Part shown: piece after piece, positions 1 through 6,988 of the stretch
How positions within the stretch are numbered: position 1 is the stretch's first letter
How the letters are laid out: the number at the start of each line of letters is the position of its first letter
NCBI GenBank assembly: GCA_019115725.1
Contig: DXCY01000098.1
Span: 1 to 8,854, forward strand
Source: Candidatus Luteimonas excrementigallinarum
Lineage (GTDB): Bacteria; Pseudomonadota; Gammaproteobacteria; Xanthomonadales; Xanthomonadaceae
Reading direction: 5' to 3'
Length of the DNA stretch: 8,854 nucleotides
Translations under genes and position numbers: made by a program
The notes under the pieces: generated by a model
What the model was told of the DNA's origin: nothing
Seen by the model: the letters and a program-made list of their open reading frames with translations, nothing else
Database searches by the model: none

Positions 1-2181
1 GATGCGACCCTGGGCAGCCACACCCTGGTGCTTGGCGATCACGCCGATGCGTTTGCCAGCGGTGGCGCCGTGCGCTTCCACCGTTCCGATGCGACCGAGC
101 GGGGAGACTCCATCCAGCAATGGGCGCAGACGCGCCGCCTGCAGACCGGCCGGCTCGCCCGCGCCAGCTGGGACTACCGCAGCCGTGGCCTGCGCCCGGC
201 CTCAGCTGATGGCCAGGCGCACGGCAACGTGGTGGCCGTCGACCAGGACACGGCCGGACCCTACGCCTGGGTGGATGGCGCCCAGGGCGAACTGCGCGCC
301 CGCCGGCAGATGGAAGCGCTGCAGGTGCGCTCGCACACCATCAATGGGCAGGGCACGTGGCGGCGCCTGGGGCCGGGGCTCTCGTTTGAGCTGACCCAGC
401 ATCCTGTCTGGCGCGGCAGTGAAGAGCGCGGGTTTGTGTGCCTGGAGGTGGCCCACCAGGCGCGCAACAACCTGGATGCCCAGGTGCATGAGGCGCTGGA
501 GCAGACGCTGGGCCCGGTGGCCATCGCTGGCGTGGCGCTGCCGGAAGCGTTGGCGCCGGGCAGCGCAGGCGTGCCTGCGGAAGATGGCGTGGGTACGGAT
601 TTCTATCGCAACCGCTTCACCGTCATCCCGGCGGGCGTGCCGTACCGGCCCGCAACCGAAGACGGCCATGGTCTGCGCCTGCATCCCAAGCCCACGGTGC
701 ACGGCAGCCAGAGTGCCATCGTGGTCAGTGAAGGCGGGCCGCTGCTGACGGATCGGGACCACCGGATCAAGGTGCAGTTCCCCTGGCAGCGTGGCGCGGA
801 CGCCAGCAACGGCAGCGCCCACCCCGCCGGCGATGACAACGCGCCCGGCAACGGCGGCGCCTGGACCTGGGTGCGGGTGGCCACGCCCTGGGCCGGTGAC
901 AACTGGGGTGGCGTGGTCATTCCGCGCAAGGGTCAGGAAGTACTGGTGGCCTTCCTGGAAGGTGACATCGACCGTCCGGTAGTGATCGGCGCGGTCTACA
1001 ACGGTCGCGGGCAGGAGGACGCCCAGCACAACCAGGTGGCCGCCGGTGGTGCAGGCGCCACGGGCAATGCCGCCGCCTGGTTCGACGGCAATGACCACGG
1101 CGCGGTGTACACCGGCTTCAAGAGCCAGGCCCTGGCCAGCAGCCAGGACGGCAGCGGTGGCTATCAGATCCTGCGGCTGGACGACACGCCCGGACAGGGG
1201 CGCGCCCAGGCCGCAACCACCCAGCACGCCACCACGCTGACCCTCGGTCACCTGAAAGGTGGCCAGGACAACGTTCGCGGCGCCGAGCGCGGCTTTGGTG
1301 CGGAACTTTCCACCCGGGCCAGCGGCGCGATCCGCGCCGGCAGCGGCCTGCTGTTGACCACCGAGTCGGGCCGCCAGCAACTGCAGGCCGCCCAGACTCT
1401 GGGCCAGCTGGGTGAGGGCGAGCAGCTGCTGCAGGCGCTGGCGGACACTGCAAGAAGCCAGGAGGCCACGCTACCGGACGATGCCGAGACCCTGCCGGCG
1501 CAGGAGAGCCTGCAGCAGGTGCAGGAGACGCTGCAGGCCACCCACCAGGGGAGTGCCGCGGGCGGAGACGGCGATAGCGCCATCGGCGGCGGCGAGGGTG
1601 AAGTGCCCGGCTGGAGCGCCCCGCAGCTGGTGGCGGCCAGCCCGGAAGGGCTGATGAGCCTGACCCCGGCCGACCAGGCCTGGGTGTCGGGGACCCAGAC
1701 CAGCCTGTTGGCCGGCGCGGACCTGGACTGGGCCAGCCAGGGCGAGACGGTCATCGCCGCGGGCGGGGGCATTGCGCTGTTCACCCAGGGCAGCGACGGC
1801 CCGGCGGGCAAGCCGAACCAGGAGACAGGCATTGCCCTGCACGCCGCGCAGGGCAAGGTGAGCGTAAGGGCGCACCGGAACGAGGCGAAGGTGGCGGCCA
1901 AGCAGAGCGTCACCATCGCCAGCACCCAGGCGGACGTGGAGATCGCCGCGCCCAACAAGCACGTACTGCTGACGGCGCAGGGGGCCTACCTGAAGCTGGA
2001 AGGCGGGGACATCGAGCTGGGGGCGCCGGGGACGATTGAGTTCAAGGCGGCGCGGAGAGATCTGACCGGGCCAAGGGCAGCCAGTGCCGAGAGAGTGACA
2101 CTCAACTCGAGTGAGGTAGGTGGCTGCGAGGAACGGGATGAGCTTGCAGCTGTCGGTAGTGCGGGCACCGTGGACCTGTAA
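1..2181 (+). CDS. vgrG: Type VI secretion system spike protein VgrG, C-terminal part (5' end outside window)
   Basis: This is the trimeric spike at the tip of the T6SS tail tube, which carries effectors out of the cell. The frame is open from base 1, so the true start lies upstream; 726 residues are visible. The first ~200 visible residues are the end of the gp27-like base region, closing with FYRNRF (201-206) and VPYRP. A gp5-like OB fold follows: HRIKVQFPW (~254-262), WTWVRVATPWAG (from ~288), and PRKGQEVLVAFLEGDIDRPVVIG (from ~308). Residues ~470-540 are a Gln/Glu- then Gly-rich linker. A DUF2345 beta-helix extension runs from LVAASPEG (~543) to GTIEFKA (~683). The last ~43 residues are a non-repetitive tail that probably specifies the cargo. 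It heads the operon; the next gene's ribosome binding site overlaps its TAA stop. Family assignment is secure; cargo specificity is inferred from the neighbours. Confidence 0.95.
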   Translation, partial: DATLGSHTLVLGDHADAFASGGAVRFHRSDATERGDSIQQWAQTRRLQTGRLARASWDYRSRGLRPASADGQAHGNVVAVDQDTAGPYAWVDGAQGELRARRQMEALQVRSHTINGQGTWRRLGPGLSFELTQHPVWRGSEERGFVCLEVAHQARNNLDAQVHEALEQTLGPVAIAGVALPEALAPGSAGVPAEDGVGTDFYRNRFTVIPAGVPYRPATEDGHGLRLHPKPTVHGSQSAIVVSEGGPLLTDRDHRIKVQFPWQRGADASNGSAHPAGDDNAPGNGGAWTWVRVATPWAGDNWGGVVIPRKGQEVLVAFLEGDIDRPVVIGAVYNGRGQEDAQHNQVAAGGAGATGNAAAWFDGNDHGAVYTGFKSQALASSQDGSGGYQILRLDDTPGQGRAQAATTQHATTLTLGHLKGGQDNVRGAERGFGAELSTRASGAIRAGSGLLLTTESGRQQLQAAQTLGQLGEGEQLLQALADTARSQEATLPDDAETLPAQESLQQVQETLQATHQGSAAGGDGDSAIGGGEGEVPGWSAPQLVAASPEGLMSLTPADQAWVSGTQTSLLAGADLDWASQGETVIAAGGGIALFTQGSDGPAGKPNQETGIALHAAQGKVSVRAHRNEAKVAAKQSVTIASTQADVEIAAPNKHVLLTAQGAYLKLEGGDIELGAPGTIEFKAARRDLTGPRAASAERVTLNSSEVGGCEERDELAAVGSAGTVDL

Positions 2182-2193
2182 GGGTGCCCGGGA
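2178..2193 (+). promoter_or_regulatory. Ribosome binding site of the DUF4123 gene, overlapping the vgrG stop
   Basis: AAGGG at 2180-2184 lies 8 bases before ATG 2193 and overlaps the vgrG TAA (2179-2181). It decides the start in favour of 2193 and implies that ribosomes finishing vgrG can restart on the chaperone gene. Confidence 0.6.
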
Positions 2194-3188
2194 TGGATTC
2201 GATGCGGCAGTTTGCCCGGAACGACAGTATCGATGAGGTCGCCATGGTCGGCGACGAAGCAACTGCGTTGTCGGAAGCGCTTGTCCGCCATGCCCGCAGG
2301 TACAAAGAAGGCCACTGCTATTTGATGCTGGATCCGGTGTTGCGCAACGGTTTGGACGCGCTGCAAGCTGTCATGAAAGCATATGGCGATGGGGCAGGTC
2401 TCGACGTGTGCTCGATACGGGTGGCTTTGCCCCGGGACTATGCGCGCAAGCGTTGGCCGCTGCTGGTTCGGCTGCCTGCGCTGTCTACGTACCTCGGGAG
2501 CGAACTCAGCCGTCGTGCCATGCAGATGGCGGTGGACGATTGGCGAGTCGACTCGCTTCGGGAAGGCAGCGGGCACCGGGTGGGCGCGTGGTTATTCAGT
2601 CGGCACGACTTGCCGCGTGTTGCGGGGCGTCTGGGCAGGTGGGCGGTACATCGTAGGCAGGACGGCAGAAGGACATTGATCCGGTTCTGGGATCCGGCGG
2701 TAATGGACCAGCTCTGGGCTATCAGCACAATGGCACAACGATCATCGTTTCTTGGCCCGGTTTCGTCCTGGGCATGGCTTGACCGTTGGAGTGCCTTGGC
2801 TACGCAGTCCTCGAGCAAAACCACTTCGCCAGAACCCCCGTCGGCATATACGTCCGAGCAGTGGGCCAGGCTGGATCACATAGGCCCCATCAACAGGCTA
2901 TGGGTCAAGGCGCATGCAGAAGGGATCGCATTGACGCGCGAGCACATAGTCAGTGTGGAACATGCCCTGCAACGTGCCGATGCCGCAGGCATCAACGATC
3001 CCGACGACTTGCTCCATTACGCATGGCGGGCCGTCAGCGTGGCGTCCGATTTCGACAGCCATCCGACCATACGTGCGCTGCTGGCTGCCCGGGAACCAGA
3101 CCAGGCGTTCAGCTACGTTGTTTCTGATCTCGACAAGGAAGACTGGCGGCGCATTGCGGAGGAATCCGCATCGTTGTCTGCCACATAG
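2193..3188 (+). CDS. DUF4123 family T6SS effector chaperone (Tap/TEC type)
   Basis: DUF4123 proteins bind a T6SS effector and load it onto the tail of its partner VgrG; they are not themselves secreted. The 331-residue protein shows the family landmarks: YLMLDPVLR (43-51, the usual 'Y.LLDpa' start), WPLLVRL (88-94), LIRFWDP (162-168, matching 'llRfyDPrv') and FLGPVSSWAWLD (186-197). The remaining ~120 residues are a less conserved helical C-terminal region, where effector recognition may lie. ATG 2193 is chosen because AAGGG (2180-2184) sits 8 bases upstream, overlapping the vgrG stop. GTG 2184 is in frame but lies inside that Shine-Dalgarno sequence, and ATG 2202 is too far from it. Its place between vgrG and a large effector gene is the classic arrangement for this family. 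No signal peptide or membrane segment is seen. Confidence 0.9.
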   Translation: MDSMRQFARNDSIDEVAMVGDEATALSEALVRHARRYKEGHCYLMLDPVLRNGLDALQAVMKAYGDGAGLDVCSIRVALPRDYARKRWPLLVRLPALSTYLGSELSRRAMQMAVDDWRVDSLREGSGHRVGAWLFSRHDLPRVAGRLGRWAVHRRQDGRRTLIRFWDPAVMDQLWAISTMAQRSSFLGPVSSWAWLDRWSALATQSSSKTTSPEPPSAYTSEQWARLDHIGPINRLWVKAHAEGIALTREHIVSVEHALQRADAAGINDPDDLLHYAWRAVSVASDFDSHPTIRALLAAREPDQAFSYVVSDLDKEDWRRIAEESASLSAT

Positions 3189-3193
3189 GATCA

Positions 3194-3209
3194 AAAAGGA
3201 ATTGCGTCT
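3194..3209 (+). promoter_or_regulatory. Ribosome binding site of the effector gene
   Basis: AAAAAGGA ends at 3200, 9 bases before ATG 3210, inside the 21-base gap after the chaperone's TAG stop. It is a strong site and supports the start that puts the CPVC motif at residues 8-11. Confidence 0.6.
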
Positions 3210-6143
3210 ATGACCGACGATAACGGACGGTGCCCGGTATGCACCCCCCAGGGATTGGCGATCCTACTTGCGCGTTACACGGTCGAGGCGCCAAATGCAT
3301 CGGCGCCGGAGCTTGCCTTCAGCGGCGACCGTGTCACCGCGATTGGATTGGAAACCAGCCAATACACAGCGCGTCTTCTGCGGCAGGGCTTCGTGTACCT
3401 GTTCTACGAGAAGGGCCCCTTGGGCGATGACTACTGGGAGACCTACTCCGTTTCCCCGGAAGGAGGTCTGCACAAACAGCTGGATGCAGCTAGCGCCCGT
3501 CCCAAGGCGGAGACGGCGACCTGTCAGCGCTGCCGTAATCCGCTGGCGCGAGATTTCCTGGTGATCAACGAGCCGGAACAATGCACCAAGGTCTGGGTGG
3601 CGTTCAGCGAAGTCAAATGGAGTGACGCCACGCTTGAGCGGTATGAGGACAGGGCCGTGCGCGAAAAACGCATGCAGCCGATCGAGCCGGGCGAATGGCT
3701 TGACGCCCCGCAAGCCGGCGATCACCAGATGCCACTCGAAGAGGCCGGCGATTTCGAGGCCGTTGCCGAGTACACGGTGCCTTACGGCATGATCGCGCAG
3801 CTGCCGCCGGAAACGGTATCCGATGAAAGTGGTTGGTTCTGTTCCATCGCCCGGTGCAGCACACGCTATGACGTGGCGGGGCGGCGTCACGCCTCGGTGC
3901 GCTACGACAGACAGACCGGCAAGTCGGTCGACTACGATCCTCTGGAGGACCTGCTGTCGCTGATGCGCGCCGCCAGCCCGAATCCGAAGGCCAGTGAAGG
4001 CGAATCTCCGCACCACACCCCCATGCTGCTGGCGCTGTGGGATGCCGTAAGTATCGTCCACGAACTCAACGCGCACCGTAGCGAGCCGATGGCGTATTAC
4101 AGTCGTTACGCCGATGAGCGGGTGTTCGAAGTGGAGGGCTCGCGGCTGATCGATGAGGCCAGGCTGGCCGCCGAGCATTACGGTGAAGCCCAGATCAACC
4201 AGCGCTATCTCAGTTCACGTGATGGATACTATTCCCGCAAGGAGGGGTACTACGTCACGCAAGGTCAGCGCAGGGAGGATCAGCATGCCGTGCGTGAGCA
4301 CGTATCGTTGCGGGCGCGCAACGCGTCGGCGGCCGCTGAACTCAGTCGCGACTACGTTGGGCTGGAGGAGAGCTACGTCACCGGCGAGATCGGACCGGAG
4401 GAGTTCCGTTCCGGGCGCGATCACCTGCATCAGACCCACTTGCGGACGTTGGAAAGCGATGGGGACGCCTTCTGGCGGCAGCGTGAACAGGCCGCCCTTG
4501 CGCGACGCAACGAACTCGAGGCGCAGAAGCGTGAAGCGGTGCAGGACGTCTGGCCGGAGTATGAGAAGCGGTTGGACACCACCAAGCTGAGCAACTTCCG
4601 TGACTTGTTTGCCAGATTGAAGACCGAGGTGGATCGCCTGCAGGGCGAACGCACCACCGACCTGCGGGCATGGCTGTCGGCGGACCTGTTCCTCGACACC
4701 CTGGGCGACTACGACGAGGACGACCGCAACTACGGCCTGGCCTATCGCGAGGTGATCGAGGAAGCCCTGGACGGGCTGGGTTCGGAGGCACAGGGCCAGG
4801 CGGTGCTCAAGGCGCTGATCGACAACACGGATCTGTCCGATAGAAGCTCGCTGCTCTGGCGTGCGTTTGCGTTGAACCAGATGGACTCGAAGGCCGTGCT
4901 GCAACCGGCCCTGACCGCGGCGGAGGGGCACAAGGAAACGCCCATCAGTGACGAGAACGGCTGGAGCGAAGCGGGCTGGAGCGTGTACTCGGCGGCGGCG
5001 GCTGGGCTGAAGGGGTTGGCGGACATCTACACCACGCGCGACGAGTTCGGTCGCCCGTCGCGGCCGGTCTACCAGAGCAGTCTGGCACGGCGCCTGGGGA
5101 TCGATCGCCTGCTGCTGGCAGCCGGTAACCAGGTGTTCGGCAAATGGCGCGTGGGACGGGTGGGTGACTACGTGGGCGAAAAGCTCATCCAGCACATCTT
5201 CCTCACGTCCGCCGGTGTTCCGCAGGCGGACATCGAGCAGCTCATCCGGACGCAGGCGAGGCATCAGCCCCAGCTGCGCCGGGACGTGATGAATCGCTGG
5301 CGGGGCCTGCGTGCACAGGGTGTCAATCCCAATCAGGCGTTTGCCATAGCGGTCAGTGAGGTGGCAGAGCGGGAGGGCACCCAGCGCATGGAGCGGCGCT
5401 GGGAAGCGGTCAAGCAGGGCTCGGGGCGTGGTGCCCTTGCCCAGCACCGCCTGGCAGCGATCATTGCCCTGTGTGAGGGTGCCAACTTCGCAAAGCTCAT
5501 CGTCACCGCAGGGGATGACGATGTGACCGTTGGCATGCTGGTCGCATCCGGCATGTCCACGGTCGGCGCAATAGCGATGGTCGCGATCGACCCGCTGTCA
5601 GGCGCACTCAGGGAAGGCAGTCAGGCCATGCTTCGCTGGCGTGTGGTGGGTGGGACGTTGTCGGGTGCGGCTTCGATTATATATGGGTGGACCAGTTTAT
5701 TGGCGGCTAGAGAGCGCTATAAGGAGGGTTACTCTTTAACAGCTCTTCTGTACGGTATGAAAGGGTTGGCTGGTTTGGCTGCTGGTGGGGGCTTCATAGT
5801 TTCCGCACTCAGTTCCTCCTATCGCCTGATCCAATCGATGGGGCAGAAGTCTTTCGGTGGACGCATTGTAATAGTTGTCGTGGAACGAGTGGGCGCGAGG
5901 GTTGCCAGCAGTTTGGCTCTTCGCACAGTCATGGTCACGACAGGTAGGATTCTTCTGCGTGCAGCTGGATGGCAAGTAACGGCTGCCATATTTGTTGTCG
6001 AGGGGTTGATCTGGTACTTCGATCCAAATGCCATGGAGAAATGGCTGGACAAGACTGCGTTCGGAGGTAAGCGTAGCTTTGACAGCGCGGAGCAGCAGCA
6101 AGAGAACTTTGACGAGATGCTCGAAGAAATGGGATTCCGATGA
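3210..6143 (+). CDS. Large T6SS effector with VasX-like N-terminal domain and hydrophobic, probably pore-forming C-terminus
   Basis: This 977-residue protein is the probable cargo of the upstream VgrG and chaperone. The N-terminus (CPVCTPQGLAIL at 8-19, ARY at 21-23, YTARLLRQGFVYLFYE at 52-67, a second CxxC at 105-108, VWVAFSEVKWS at 128-138) resembles the 'toxin VasX N-terminal region' and the Burkholderia BTH_I2691 effector family. In such proteins this part serves delivery. The middle (~420-480) is charged, helical and probably coiled coil. Hydrophobic segments lie at ~774-794, ~812-832, ~843-866, ~884-891 and ~916-936, followed by a Gln/Glu-rich tail. VasX (about 1085 residues) permeabilises membranes, so membrane attack in a rival is the inferred role. 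No enzymatic catalytic motif is recognised. GC content falls to about 50% from ~5670 on. It overlaps the next gene by 4 bases. The family call is fairly sure; the pore mechanism is inference. Confidence 0.82.
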   Translation: MTDDNGRCPVCTPQGLAILLARYTVEAPNASAPELAFSGDRVTAIGLETSQYTARLLRQGFVYLFYEKGPLGDDYWETYSVSPEGGLHKQLDAASARPKAETATCQRCRNPLARDFLVINEPEQCTKVWVAFSEVKWSDATLERYEDRAVREKRMQPIEPGEWLDAPQAGDHQMPLEEAGDFEAVAEYTVPYGMIAQLPPETVSDESGWFCSIARCSTRYDVAGRRHASVRYDRQTGKSVDYDPLEDLLSLMRAASPNPKASEGESPHHTPMLLALWDAVSIVHELNAHRSEPMAYYSRYADERVFEVEGSRLIDEARLAAEHYGEAQINQRYLSSRDGYYSRKEGYYVTQGQRREDQHAVREHVSLRARNASAAAELSRDYVGLEESYVTGEIGPEEFRSGRDHLHQTHLRTLESDGDAFWRQREQAALARRNELEAQKREAVQDVWPEYEKRLDTTKLSNFRDLFARLKTEVDRLQGERTTDLRAWLSADLFLDTLGDYDEDDRNYGLAYREVIEEALDGLGSEAQGQAVLKALIDNTDLSDRSSLLWRAFALNQMDSKAVLQPALTAAEGHKETPISDENGWSEAGWSVYSAAAAGLKGLADIYTTRDEFGRPSRPVYQSSLARRLGIDRLLLAAGNQVFGKWRVGRVGDYVGEKLIQHIFLTSAGVPQADIEQLIRTQARHQPQLRRDVMNRWRGLRAQGVNPNQAFAIAVSEVAEREGTQRMERRWEAVKQGSGRGALAQHRLAAIIALCEGANFAKLIVTAGDDDVTVGMLVASGMSTVGAIAMVAIDPLSGALREGSQAMLRWRVVGGTLSGAASIIYGWTSLLAARERYKEGYSLTALLYGMKGLAGLAAGGGFIVSALSSSYRLIQSMGQKSFGGRIVIVVVERVGARVASSLALRTVMVTTGRILLRAAGWQVTAAIFVVEGLIWYFDPNAMEKWLDKTAFGGKRSFDSAEQQQENFDEMLEEMGFR

Positions 6144-6877
6144 ACGAGGGCAGTCAGCAGCGCGTACTGCGTGGGCGCATTCGCAACTACAAATCAACCC
6201 GAACGAGCGAAGCGTTCTTCCTGAGTGATTTCGACCGCAGTGCGACGGGCTTGGCCGCAGTGGCGGCAGCGGCGGCTGGCATGTCGGGCATGGGTGCAGG
6301 CCTGATGAGTCTGGGTGGCGAAGAGGAAGAGGCGGACCTGGTTGAGTTTACCTTGGATGGTGGGGAACAGGTGCAGGGGTTCGTTTGGCAGTCGCCTTTC
6401 AAGGAGGGGGATGAGGTTGAGGTAGTGGCGCAGCAGGTAGGGGGTGTTTGGAAAGCATTCGGCATCGCGAGACCGGAAGATCGGATCGTGGCCTTGCACC
6501 CACACTGCAGTAGGGGACGCAAGGCGCATTGGAAGGCGGTATTTTCTTACTGGTGGAAAACAAGCCTATTCATTGCCTGTCTTGGGGGGGTGTTGGCTTT
6601 TTTAATTGAAGCAATCTCGAAGTCCGAAGGGGCTGAAGATGTATACGGATTCGTAACCTTAATTTCTATTGGAAGTGGTTCGGGTGTGGCATTAATCTTC
6701 GCCTGGATTGCCTGGAGCCTTGGCCGGAAGCTTCGTCCGTTCGTGCATATGGCAGAGGAAATTTTTAGGGGCTTTGGTTGGCTGGATGTCGAGCGGATTG
6801 ATCTGTACAAACTGAGTCGACGCAACCGCAAGCCGGATGATCCGGTTGAGTTGGGGGCGTTCTACCATCGTTACTGA
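6140..6877 (+). CDS. Membrane protein, candidate immunity factor of the upstream T6SS effector
   Basis: The 245-residue protein starts at ATG 6140, overlapping the effector stop as ATGA, so the two are probably translationally coupled. The N-terminus has the motif RVLRGRIRNY...RTSEAFFLSD (8-30), then an Ala/Gly-rich hydrophobic stretch (36-58) and an acidic EEEE patch. A compact soluble region (~65-120) ends with IALHPHCSRGR. Two clear membrane segments follow (~138-158 and ~169-193), then a basic cytoplasmic-looking tail. The size and membrane topology parallel TsiV2, the ~246-residue membrane immunity protein of VasX, although I cannot claim homology. Similar proteins are, from memory, labelled 'putative type VI secretion system effector' in databases; position after a membrane-active toxin favours immunity. 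The membrane half is much lower in GC than the N-terminal half. A truncated paralog lies just downstream. Confidence 0.7.
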   Translation: MNEGSQQRVLRGRIRNYKSTRTSEAFFLSDFDRSATGLAAVAAAAAGMSGMGAGLMSLGGEEEEADLVEFTLDGGEQVQGFVWQSPFKEGDEVEVVAQQVGGVWKAFGIARPEDRIVALHPHCSRGRKAHWKAVFSYWWKTSLFIACLGGVLAFLIEAISKSEGAEDVYGFVTLISIGSGSGVALIFAWIAWSLGRKLRPFVHMAEEIFRGFGWLDVERIDLYKLSRRNRKPDDPVELGAFYHRY

Positions 6878-6899
6878 CATTTTCGAGAGCAGCGATGAT

Positions 6900-6983
6900 G
6901 TGCCGGACGGTGTTCGGGTGCTGCGCGGGCGTATCCGCGACTACAGGAAGATCCGCACGACCGAGGCGTTCTTTCTGGGCGAT
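6900..6983 (+). pseudogene. N-terminal remnant of a second immunity paralog, truncated at the pfk border
   Basis: The frame beginning at GTG 6900 encodes VRVLRGRIRDY, then RTTEAFFLGD, matching residues 9-30 of the intact upstream protein at 16 of 22 positions by eye. The DNA is clearly diverged, so it is an old paralog, not a fresh duplication. Similarity stops at the Asp codon ending at 6983. The frame then runs antisense through the phosphofructokinase 3' end and stops at 7077-7079 with no family-like sequence. The frame is also open upstream of 6900 (TDIFESSDDVPDG, from 6873) but with no standard start there, so the original ATG may be lost too. It lacks the membrane segments and should give no immunity. 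Confidence 0.75.
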
Positions 6984-6988
6984 TGCGC

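Noticed and set aside
202..1380. Long minus-strand open frame (392 codons) opposite vgrG
   Set aside because: It is antisense to clear VgrG motifs, has no recognisable family sequence and is explained by the high GC content and codon bias of vgrG.
2184..2192. GTG 2184 as start of the DUF4123 gene
   Set aside because: It lies within the AAGGG ribosome binding site that is correctly spaced for ATG 2193, and it adds only three residues of no family value.
4215..5447. Minus-strand open frame of 410 codons inside the effector gene
   Set aside because: No family features; the plus-strand frame has a good ribosome site, continuous domains and operon context.
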